Positions 46,601 to 58,600 of a stretch of 64,000 nt of DNA are shown here, piece after piece. The position numbers were made by a program, and so were the translations under genes. How positions within the stretch are numbered: position 1 is the stretch's first letter; each line of letters begins with the position of its first letter. The notes below the pieces were generated by a model, which saw only the letters and a program-made list of their open reading frames with translations, did no database searches and was not told the origin of the DNA. The DNA comes from Odiellus spinosus (lineage: Eukaryota; Arthropoda; Arachnida; Opiliones; Phalangiidae). Where the stretch lies: assembly GCA_963920705.1 (NCBI GenBank), contig CAWUCO010000074.1, positions 1,612,001-1,676,000 of the forward strand. Reading direction: 5' to 3'.

Positions 46601-49600
46601 GACTGGGAAACTTATAGGGAGACCCACACCGCTTATCATAAAGCCACCCGTGAGGCAAAGAAAGCCTCATGGAAGGACTCTGTGAGGGTATCGCTGATGT
46701 ACCCCACACTGCCAAGTTGATGAAAATCATGGCACATGATAACATTAAACATCTTGACCCTATTAAGTTACAAGATGGTAGTTATTCTAATACTGGTAAG
46801 GATACACTCTCACATATGTTAAGTGTTCCCTATGTTAAGTGTTCCCTTTCCAGACTCCCAGGTAGCAGATTCTGATGACGTGGGCCTTCTTCTCTTAAGG
46901 TTTAAAAGAGCTAAGAAGGAAGACTTCTGCAGGAAGGAATTGATTACCTTGGTCCTGCGCTATGTAGACTATATAGGACTTAGGCATATTCGAAGATCCT
47001 GGAAACATTCTATGGTAATCTTCATTCCTAAGCAAGGGAAATCTAATCATCTTGAGGCTATGGCATTTAGACCAATCGGTCTAACTTCCTTCTTTCCTTC
47101 TTAAAGTGATGGAAAGGTTGGTAAACAGACACGTACGAGAGATGCCTCTCTCTGATGCTCAGTTTGCCTATCAAAAAGGCAATCAACTGAAACTGCCCTT
47201 CACGGTATTGTAAGCTGCCTTGAAAGAGCCATTGAGTTCAAGGAAATAGCTTTCGCTGTTTTTCTTGATATAGAGGGTGCTTTTGATAAAGTGTCCAGTG
47301 CAATCTTACTTAAGGCTGCGAAGAGATTCGGAATCAATGACACAGTGTGTCTTTAGATCAAATCAATGGTAACTAATCGGATGGTTGTAGCCTCTGTTCG
47401 GGGAATACTTTAAGGTATCTACTAGCTGTGGGTGCCGGCAAGGAGGGGTTCTCTCCTCGTTGCTGTGGTGCTTGGTTGTGGATGAACTTTTTGCGGGTGT
47501 TAAACAGACATGGCTGCCGCTGCTTTGGTTACGCTGATGATGTTGCAATAATTGTTACTAGGAAGTTTCCAAATAAAATTACGGCTTTAATGAGAAACGC
47601 TCTCGCATCTGTGGAAGACAGGCGTAGGGAGGTAAACCTCACAGTCCATCCCAGTAAAACTGCCCTTAATTGTATCCTTCACTAGGAAGATGGTACAAGC
47701 GTCGTTTAATGGTATATCCTTTTTCGGGTCTATCTTAGCAAAGTCTACTGAGGTTAACTACCTAGGTGACTTTGGACTACAAGCTGACATTTAAGGCCCA
47801 TCTGGATCAAAGTATCTTAAAGGCTAATGTGTATTTTGGAGAGTTAGGAGTACCATTGGCAAAACTTGGGTGCTTATCCCAAGAGTTGTCAATTGGATTT
47901 ACACCCTGATCATCAAATCCATGCTTTCATACGCAGCTGTGGTCTGGTGGTCGAGAGTCAAACTTACTTCAGTGCAGTTTGAATTACATAGATTACAAAG
48001 ACTTGCCTGTGTAATCGTGGTATATTAAAAAATGATCGAATATTCTTGGATCGATATTAATTGTGCCGGGGGCGCAATTAGTCGTTAATGATCGAAAGTA
48101 ATTCTGTACGAAATAAGGGGTTTAATGAGATCAAGTATATCACATATATAAAATTTAGGAGGTGCCAAAATCCCCCTAGGCAAAATCCCCCCAAAATTAT
48201 TTGCCGGGTGAAATCCCCCGTTAAAAGAAAAAAATCCCCGCTCCCATTAAAAAAATATTTAAAAGAAAAAGGTTAGGTTAAAGGAGATAAAGGTTTTTTG
48301 AGGTAGCCGCCGTGATCCGGTTTAGCATAGACGGCTGTTAACCAGAAGATAGTGAGTCCGAGCCTACTTTCGAAAAATGGTATTTTATAATAATTGAATT
48401 ACTTGATTTATACGAATTTAAATGAAACTTGTTTTTATTTCAGTTTAAATTGTATATCAAAATAGGTATAGGGGATTTATACGAATTTAAATGAAACTTG
48501 TTTTTATTTCAGTTTAAATTGTACATCAAAATAGGTATAGGGGCATTTTATGTGATTCTGTTCAATTTTGCATGTTCAGATCTGTTTTCCGTGTTGTGGG
48601 TCAGTTTTCCCTATTTTCGGTCAATTTTAATTACAGATTTATTTAAATAATGGTCAAGTTGTTTTATTTGCTAAAATAAAGGACAGACAGTGGTCTAGGG
48701 TACGGACATTTCCAAATTATAAATAGCCCATTTAAGTAAGGCTCATTTGCTAATTCTCCTTTAGAAAACTTCGCTTTTGAACGCGAATCGGTCGTTTAGT
48801 TCAGGTTAGGTTGGGTTAGTTTCCAGGCTAAGTTCATGGGGTATTTATAAACTTTTGAATTCAAAAAATAACCTTTCGTATTAAGTTTTTATTCATTTTT
48901 TTATAACAAAATGCTATTAATAGGAGAATGCAGCCTAACAACATGTTATTCGTATAGATTCCTTATCGTTTAAATAGTCCTTATCCATTAATAAAAATTA
49001 CAAACTAACATTGTAGGGACATTTGAAACTAAAAATAGTACACATTTTGAATTTATTTTCGGAATCACCGGATGCCAAAAAAGTATTCGAGAATTTTTTT
49101 CCGAATTTGAGACAAGTTTTTGGTGTTTCAATTTGGTAAAAATTGAATAATAATAATTATAAATTCGGACCAATCAAATTATTTCAGCCTTCAATTGCGC
49201 TTGTAATGCTCTTACATTAAAAGAATAGGCCGGGGTTTGACGCCTATGATCTTGGCTTCAAACGCTGGCCCATTTTTTAATGATACGTATTACAAGCGCA
49301 ATTAAGGGCTGAAATAATAGGATTGGTCCTAAATTTTATTTACTAAAATTCAAATAATACCAAACTTTTAAACGCCAAAAACGTGTCTAAAAATTCTGGA
49401 AAAGATTCTCGAATACTTTTTTGGCATGTTAATTTTGAAAATAAAGTGAACCATTTTTTAGCTCCAAATTTCCCTTTAAACTAGAAATTATTTAAAAACC
49501 ATGAAAATAGGCTTAGAGGGATTCATGGAGGGCCTGAAATCTACTCGTATTAGGGATAGCGGCCAATCGATTTCCATTGGAAGTCTCGTGGAGATCTCTC

Positions 49601-52600
49601 TTTAACTATGGGCCTTAGTTCATTGGTCGCTAGCCGTTATACGCGAGGCATTCAGTGTCTTCATGACTTTATTTTAAATTTATTTCTAGACTACTTTAAT
49701 ATTTGTTTGTAATTGTTTTTTCTGATGGATTACAAATATTTAAACGATAAGGAATCCATTTTAAATAAATTGTTGTTAAGTTGAATTCTTTTATTATTAT
49801 TATTATTATTATTATGTATTATTTTTAAAATGTAAATTGGGGGTGTTTTTACTTTTGTTAAATTATAAAAAGCTAATAAGAGGCCTAATATTTTTAGTAT
49901 ATAAATCTCTATCAAAATTTAACGACAAAATCTTCATCAAATGATAAAACGAGCAGAAGCCATTCGATCAAGACAGATTCGATCATTTCGGACGCGGTCG
50001 ATCACCCAAGATTCGATCAAACCGACCCAAACGAGCATTACAGGGGCCATGAAAACTGCACCCAGTGCTTCTCAAGAAATTCTCCTGAATTTTCTTCCTC
50101 TACATTTATATGTAGAGGAAACTGCTGTTATGGGTGCCTACAGGTTATACCAAAATGGGTGGTGGCGGCATACAAACTGGGAATGTAGCCACCAAATTAT
50201 CCCGACAATACTCCAATCAGCTACCCATTTTATCAATGGGTTCTGATAATGTTGCCACAATGTTTTACTTTAACAAGCCGTTCGATGTGAGCTTTCCTAG
50301 CCGCACCGACTGGTCTCTTGGAACCATTTGTGGAACAAAGGGCGATCTAATCTGGTTCACTGGTGGTTCCAAGACCGACTCTGGCGTAGGTGCGGGGGTC
50401 TACTGCCAAACCGGAAAGGTTAGTTTTTAGAAAAGCCTATTGGTCTATTCTAGTGTTTTCATTCTGAAATATCTGCCATATGCTTCTGTGTTAACTTCTG
50501 TCTTAAGAAGAATTACCGTGGCAAGGTTATTCAGATTTTCTCTGATAGCCAAGCTGCTCTTAAGGCTATAAATAGGTTTGATATTTCCTCAAAACTGGTT
50601 TATAGCTGTTTAGATTTACTTTCGATGCTAGGTACCCATAATAAGGTTCACCTTTAATGGGTACCTGGGCATCAAGGCTATCGAGGTAATGAGGAGACCG
50701 ACATCCTTTCCAGGAGGGGGGGGAGGATGGTAGATACTTTGGACCAGAGCCCACTGTCTCTGCACTGATTGGCATGGTGCGAAACCAACTCCGTCATGAC
50801 TGATTACTAACTAAGACTTTGGTTTGAGATGGATGGTCAAAAACAAACTATGGATTTCATCCTTGTCCGTCTAAGCAAAGAGCGAGGGATTTACTCGCTC
50901 TCTCTAGGTCCAGTATTCGATTGGTCAGTGGTCTACTATCTGGACTCTGTCAACTCAACAGGCTCCTCCACCTGATTGGTATTGGGACGATCCGCTCTGC
51001 AGGGCTTGCCTTACTGAGGAGGAGACCTCCTCCCATGTTCTGTGTAGCTGTGGTAACTATTTGGCACATAGGTTTGAGCATCTTGGTATGCATCAAATGG
51101 AAACCCATGAGATTTCTGACATCCCGGTGAAGCAAATTCTTCACTTAATCACAGAAATCGGAATTTTTAAGACTGGGGTTGTACAATGAACTATGAGTCG
51201 ACGTGCTTGGCCGGATTTGTCCGGCCACCCATCTCTTAAAAATAATAACAATAAACTGTAGCTAATAGTTTACTCGCCAAAAAACAGTGCGAGATGGATA
51301 TACATGTACCGCTTTTAACGGTCATAATAGCGGTAACAAAATGTCGAGGGTAAAAAAAGTTAAACCAGAAAGTGAGAAATTTAATTTTACCAAAAATGAA
51401 AAAATAGCTAATAGCAGTTTTACCGAAATACAATTTTTACCTCAATCAAAAATCGATATAGAATGTGATGACAAAAGTAATATATAAAATATAACCTAAA
51501 CCAAACAAAAGCCCAAAAATTTTTAATGTGCATGCTCAATAACCGTACTATATTTGAAAACAGTTGCCCATTGAAATTAAACTAAATCATCTTTTTGTTA
51601 TAGATTAGTTATTTTAAAACCAACAAAATCCCAGGTTTGAAAAAAATCTTTAAACAGAAAAGTTGTCAAATAAAATAACTCTGCATTTTTTCAAATGATG
51701 AAAAATTCACATTCTAACAAAAAATATTCTACCTATTATAATAGATAACCTAAATCAAAGCTTATGTACCATTGGGTCGATTCTCATTCGACCGAATCCC
51801 ATTGGACCGATAGTCCCAATGAACCGACTGCCTATCCCATTCGACCGCAAAACCCGCACTTCTCCCGGTTTATGATTCGGTCCACTGGGACAAGATTCTT
51901 TACTCAAATATACCCGATGGGATTTACATAATTAAATTCCCGGGAGCACAAAGATTAAATCTTTGTAAGCAAACGATTTGATGGACCCAACCTAGCCTAG
52001 ACTAACCAGCCCAACCTATGGGATTTTAACACGGTTATGGACTAATTAGAATTAGGAGAGCTCAGAAAAATACTTATAAATATCTACGACCAACAGCAAT
52101 TTGGTAAAACGTATTTGAAATTTTCAAATCTCCATATTAAAATACAAGAGTTCCTTACCCAACCCAACCCAACCTATGGGATTTTAACACGGAGATTTGA
52201 AAGTTTCATTTAAGTTTTGCTCCCTTTTCTAATGGTCGTAGATTCTTTTGAGTGTTTTTCTGAACTCCCCAGGTACTAGTAAGAGTCTACCCCCATTTGA
52301 TCCAATTTCATCTCCTCCAATCTCATTTCCTCCAATCTCATTTCACCTAATTCCCATTTCGCCCAATTATCATTTCGCCCAGTCCTATTTCACCCAATCT
52401 CATATCGCCAAATTCCCATTTGGCGTAATCCTATTTCGCCCAAACCCATATAACTCAATTACTATTTCGCTCAAGTCCCATTTGGCCCAATCCCATTTCG
52501 CCTAATATCCATTTCCTCTAATTTCCATCTCGCCAAATAACATTTCGATTATTTTTCCAAATTCTTATTTCGCCCAATCCACTCCCAAGGTAAATGCCTT

Positions 52601-55600
52601 CGCGAACAATATCCTCTTGATCAGTTCCTTAGGCCCGTTTAATCAATTCTGAACGCACTTCTTGATGTATCTAAAGATCAGTTTAATTTATTAGTTTTGG
52701 TAGCCTAACCCAACCCAACCTAACGCTGCCTACCCCAACACAACCCAACCCAGCCTACCCCAACCCAATCTAAAGAACAATTTACTTCATTAGTATTGAT
52801 AACCTAACCAAACCCAACCCAACCTAACTAAATCCAACCCAACCTACCCTAAACCAACACTACCCAGCAAATATACTTTATTAGTTTTGATATCCTAACC
52901 CAACCTAACTTAGCCCAACCAACCCTAAACCAACCCAACCCAACAAATTTCCTTTATTAGTTTTGATAACCTAACCCAACCCAATTTACCCTAGCCCAAC
53001 CCAACCCAGCAAATTTCCTTTATTAGTTTTGATAACCAAACCCAACCTAATAAAATTAAGCAAAATGGGAAGAGGAATTTTTAGGTTGGGAATAGATAAT
53101 TCTAAGCTAACTGATAAAACGATTGGGGAATTTGGAATCGATAATTTTGGGCCAAATTATAATACGTTTGGGTGAAGTAGGATTGCGCGAAATGCAAATA
53201 AATTATTTTGGGCCAAAAATTCTTTGGGCAAAAAGGGAATAGATAATTTATGGCGAAATATTTGGGAGAAAAGGGTGCATACCCTAATGGTCCCTTAGCC
53301 AGTAATATTTAGGGGTCGGAATATCGTAATTTCCCCCTAACTGCTGTTAATAAGATGAAATAAACAAATTTAAATTTTATATTGTATTCTTTATCTCCCA
53401 TAGTATAATCATCGATTAAAAATTGTCGGATCAGTGGAATTCAATCAATTGGAAAAATATATTTTTTAATTCGAACAATTGGGAATTCAACCCACTGGGA
53501 TTCTGTCCAATGGGCATATACCAAAACGCCTTGAGCAAAATCCTTAATTTTTATTAAGAAGCAAACTCAATTTGAATAAAATCCTACACTTTTTTGAATA
53601 ATTAGAAAATCTCATTTAATAAAGATCAACAGAAACTCTCCATAAGAGTCCGGGTACATGTAATGTTAAAACTTTTCGTCTCTTTTATGATAAATTCGTA
53701 TTATATTATTAAAATAGGGTACTTGGGGATAAATTGAACGTAAAATTCGCGCTCACAACTGTAAATCTTGGGAAGGTGTCTTCCATTAATGTAAAGAATA
53801 GGAAGAATCTATGATTTCATGTCAGATATCAAAGCCTTTCCCCACACGAAAATCGTGAAAGGTTATGATTTTAAACTCATAATTATGTTAGAAAATATTA
53901 GAAAATAATTATTTTGTAAATGCCATGTGTATAGTGCTGATGGCATAATTAAATTTCTAAATATTTGGTCTACAATGCCTCGAAAGAGTCCAAAACGCCA
54001 GTAGAAGGGTTTCACCTGTCACGCATACATACAGTACGGTTTGCTGGCTTACAGGGGCTAGTGCAAAGAGTATATAGCTTATTTGAAAAGTCTTTGGTGT
54101 ATAAGAAACCCGAAAATTATATAGAGAAATTATACCAATTTGTAAATACTGGAGTGGTATCTTTAGTTTATTTTTTATTTCATATCTAACAAAACACACT
54201 TGTATAACTTTTAAAGGCACAATTATGCCTTAAACAATACGTTTAACGTATGCCTGGTAGCTCTAGCTCAGTGGAATCTTCACCAAGACAGCAGATTACG
54301 CTGATGACGTGAGCCTATGTACCTATCGTCAAACTACCACCTTTGCAATTGCAATACCAGCCTTCAATGGCATTTACGTTAGGTACATAACGATTGAGAG
54401 CTTGGTGAACAGCTGAGGTGTAAAATTGACTTGCACACGTACAAGAATTAAGTCATGCTCAACTTTGGACGCTTTGACGCCGAAAGAGACTGATTTCTCT
54501 ACAGTCAAAGCCACATAAGATTCAGCGCGTTTCGTTTTTAAATTCGCTTAGAACCACCTGACGTACATCATTTTCCCGAAGTACCTGTAAGTCTTGAAAG
54601 TCACAATCTCAATTCGTTGCAGATTATCGCGCTCAACTACTCACCTAAGAGGATTTTATTTCGTGGAGAATGTCACCATGTTTCGAAGGCGTCTTCCCAG
54701 GAATCTTTAAGACGTAATTCAGGATAGTACGCGTTCAGCAATATGAAGAAGATCCGGTACCAATGCTAGCCTACTTAAATACTGTTTTGGAACAAACGAT
54801 ACATAGTCTGTAAATGACCATTCCTAGATTCAACTGGCCACCTGAGGTAAATTACTTGTAAATTACTTGCAAGTCATAATGCTTGATCTAGCGGAAACAT
54901 GAATTCCAGTAATCATTTCAATGGGAAGCTCTCCGTTATCGGTTGTCCTGATGAATAAAGATTGCTCTTTCCACAAATATACTTGTTAGCACTCCGACTT
55001 TTACTCTGGTGCGTGTACTAGCACCTCAAATGAAACATGTCTTATGAATTTGCCGGTACCGCTTCTTGAAAATCGACTGCCTTTGTGCTTGGGACGTTGC
55101 TTGGATTGGTTCTAGGAAAGATGTTAGTGCTAGACCCCGTGACGTAGATGTATCTACTGTTGACTTTGACGGTTCAGGTACTGGTGACGTTGATGGTTCA
55201 GATACTGTTGACGTTGATGAATCAGGTATTGGTGACGTTGATGGATCATGTACTGTTGACGTTGATGGATCAGTTACTTTTGTGACGTTGATGGATCATT
55301 TATTTGTGACGTTGATGGATCAGTTATTTGTGACGTTGATGGATCAGTTATTTGTGACGTTGATGGCTCAGGTACAAGTTATTTTTCTTAGTTTTTTGTG
55401 ATGAAGACGATGATGTCGAAGAGCCATGCCCACTACTGAACAAAGATTTGTCAGCATTTAAGAACCTTTAAAACGTTAGTGATAAACCCGAGCATTTTAG
55501 ACAGATATTCGTTGTTTTGCCCTTAATTCTAAGAGGCAATAACCCTTTACTGAAACGAAGAAAACTAACAGAAATAGTCTTTGTGTGAGTACCTATACCT

Positions 55601-58600
55601 CTACTTGTACTATTGATAACTTTCCGATTAAACACGTAACATTTATTTGGAGCCATCTCCAAATTCGAAGTGACGCTCACCTTACAATTAGTGATTAGGA
55701 AAGCTTTTAAGATGATGGTCCAAACCGGATTTAGCATTTTATTTTAAATGTTTAAAAAACAGGTTTAATAATTTTTCGACCACCGCAATATCTGGTTTGA
55801 ACCATGATCTTAAGTGAGCGTCACTTTGAATTTGGAGATGGCTCCAAATAAATGTTACGCGAGTAATCGGAAACATAATAATAGTACAATTAGAGATATA
55901 GGTACTCACTCAAAAGCTAGTTTTACTCGTTTTCTTTGTTTCAGTAAGCGGTTATTACTACGTAATAAAATGGGTTCATCACTAAAGTTTTAAAGATTCT
56001 TAAATGCTAGCAAATCTTTCTTCAGTAGTGGTCATGGCTCTTCGACATCATCGTTTTCACCACAAAAACTAAGAAAAATAATGTACCTGATCCATTAACG
56101 TCACAGGTACCTGAATCATCAACGTCACCAGTACCTAAACCATCAACGTCACCAGTACATGAGACATCTACGCCACGAGGTCTAACACAAACACCTTTCC
56201 TAGAACCAATCCAAGCAAGCTCCCAAGAACAAGGCAGTCGAGTTCTCAAGAAGCGGTGCCAGCAGGGTCACAAGAACAACAACCGTCGCAGTTAGCCCGA
56301 AAATGTACGTGATCAAAACCATTGCCATAAAGCTTGCAGCTTTATTTGGCCCCTGTCAAAGACAAGCTTCATTTGCCGTGCTAGAACATGCACCAGAGTA
56401 ATAGCCGGAGTGCTAACAAGTACATTTGTGGAAAGAGCAATCTTTATTCATCAGCACAACCGAATGTGCTTCACGCATCTCGATAACGTAGAGCTTAACA
56501 TTGAAATAATTACTGGAATTCATGTTTCCGCTAGATCAAGCATTATGACTTGCAAGTGAACACACAGGAAATCAAGTAACTTACCTCAGGTGGCTGATTA
56601 AAACTAGGAATGGTCTTTTGCAGACTATGTGTTGTTTATTCCAAAACCGTATTTAAGAGTGTTAACATTGGTACCGAAACTTCTTCAAACTGCTGAACGC
56701 ATTCCACCCTGAATTACATCACATCCTAGGAAGACGCCGTCGAAAAAATGGTGGCATTCTCCAAGAAAGAAAATCCTCTTTAGTAATTAGTTGAGCGCGA
56801 TAATCTGCAACGAATTGAGATTTTGACTTTCAAGACTTCCCGGGTACTTCGGGAAAATAATGTGCGTCAGGCTGACTCTTATGTGGCTTAGACTGTATAG
56901 AAGTCAGTCTCTTTCGGCATCGAAGCGTCCAAAGTTGAACATGACTTAATTCTTATACGTGTGCCTGGTAAATTTTCCACCTCAGCTGTTCACCAAGCTC
57001 TCATTCGTTATGTACCTAACGGGACACGTGTAAATTCCATTAAAGGCTGGTATTGCAATTGCAAAGGTGGTAGTTTGACATGTGCTCACGTCAGCAGCGT
57101 AATCAGTTGTCTTGGTGAAGATGCCACTGAGCATGTCTAGAACTACCAAACATACGTTAAACGTATAAACCCAAAGTGTTTTATGCATAATTATGCCTTT
57201 AAATATTTTAGAAGTGTGTTTTGTTAAATATGAAATAAAAATAAACTAAAGATACTACTCCAGTATCTACTAATTGGTATAATTTCTCTATTCATTTTTC
57301 GGGTTTTTATACACCAAATACTATTCAAATGAGCCATATAGCCTTTGCACTTGCCGATGTAAAGCTAGCAAACCGTACTGTAGGAATACGCGGCAGGTGA
57401 AACTCATCTACTGGACTATTTAGATTCATTGTAGACCAAGTGTATATAGGAATTTCATTTTTCCACCAGCACTATACCCATGGCAGTTACAAAATAATTC
57501 TTTTCTAATATTTTCCTAACATAATTATGAATTTAAAATAATTACCGTTCACAATTTTCGTGTGGGGGAAGGCTTTCATATCCGGCACGAAAGTCATAGA
57601 TTTGGCAGACACCTTCCATTCGTTGTTATTCCCAAGATTTACAGTTGTGAGCACGAATTTTACGTTAAATTATCCCCAACTACCCTATTTTAATAATATA
57701 ATACCAATTTACAATAAAAGAGACGAAGAATTTTAACATTACATATACCCAGACTGTTATGGGGAGTTGCTGTTGTTCTTTATTATTCTTTTTGAAAAAA
57801 TAACTGAAATTGAACAAAAAAAAAAAAAGAGCCTGAAGATGACTTTTTTGCAATTCTTGGTTTTTTTTTTTTCACTCTTCGTTTTTTTTCAGTCTTAGTT
57901 TTTTCATTCTTCGTTTTTCATTCTTCGTTTTTTTTTCACTCTTCGTTTTTTTTTCAGTCTTCGTTTTTTTTTCAGTCTTAGTTTTTTTCATCCTTCGGTT
58001 TTCATTCTTCGATATTTCACTCTTCGTTTTTCCCCCTCTTCGTTTATTTCCGTTTCGTTTTTTCACTCTTCGTTTTTCCACTCTTCGTTTTTCCACTCTT
58101 CAAATTTTCACTCTTGGTTTTTTCCTCATCACACGCCCTTTACCTCGGTTCTCGTCGCCCTCCATTTATCTCGGTTCTAGTAGCCCTTCCTTTATCTCGG
58201 TTTTCGTCGCCCTCCCTTTATCTCGGTTTTCGTCGCCCTCCCTTTATCTCGGTTTTCGTCGCCCTCCCTTTATCTCGGTTTTCGTCGCCCTCCCTTTATC
58301 TCGGTTTTCGTCATCCGCCCTTTATCTCGTTTCTCATCGCCCGCCCTTTATCTGGGTTCTCGTCACCCACACTTTATCTCGGAATTTGCTTCGATAAAGG
58401 CTATTAAGTCTACTTATAATCAGTTTTTTTTTATACAACTTAAACGAACGACAAATTATACTAACACTTGTGGCATCTTCGTAGGCCTTTTTCTCGTTAA
58501 TTAGCTGTCCAGCTACAATTCTGCTTTCGAAATAAGTAGCTGCCAAAACGAGAGGAATGAAAGCTAGAACTACCAGGCCAATTTTGTAATTGAAAATTAA

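Larger units (their letters stand above)
48018..50037. mobile_element. 2 kb insertion in the LINE, GATCGA-word ends
   Basis: Defined by the interruption of the LINE. The left end has ATGATCGAATATTC and ATGATCGAAAG; the right end has several CATTCGATCA-type words in the opposite orientation, the pattern of inverted subterminal repeats. Only a 2-base AT could be duplicated. It contains a CCCC/AAAAT word patch (48165-48245), a 70-bp tandem duplication and a separate foldback. The right end matches the patch at 2885-3030. No coding region. Confidence 0.75.
46286..51250 (+). mobile_element. Decayed RNase H-bearing LINE, split by a 2 kb insertion
   Basis: Two blocks, 46286-48017 and 50038-51250, are parts of one non-LTR retrotransposon. 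The left block ends ...LQRLACVI and the right block resumes [15 protein letters not shown], which in related elements are contiguous. Endonuclease-like ([19 protein letters not shown]), reverse transcriptase, RNase H and a C-terminal cysteine motif follow in order. The 5' end is missing or lies beyond the foldback element that abuts it. The tail is AATAATAACAATAA. Confidence 0.85.
53621..57781. mobile_element. Palindromic transposase dimer (dimer 2), DDE_Tnp_4/SWIM family, decayed
   Basis: The outer ends mirror each other and match dimer 1 (AAAGATCAACAGAAACTCTC at 53621; mirror ending GTTGTTCTTT at 57781). The left arm (to about 55770) has the transposase on the minus strand, the right arm (from about 55795) on the plus strand; both outer ends are 3' ends. 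Both arms lack the same block of about 820 bases covering the DDE core, with the same breakpoint (ATTATGACTTGCAAG near 54875 and 56555). The inner junction is different from that of dimer 1. AT on each side could be a 2-base target duplication. Confidence 0.88.

Noticed and set aside
48018-50037. Helitron identity for the LINE-splitting insertion
   Set aside because: The left border could read A/TC, but the other end lacks CTRR and a hairpin in either orientation, and the ends carry inverted words, unlike Helitrons.
57872-58407. Lys/Glu-rich (57872-58096, minus) and Leu/Ser/Pro-rich (58114-58407, plus) open frames
   Set aside because: Both are translations of short tandem repeats and carry no independent coding signal.
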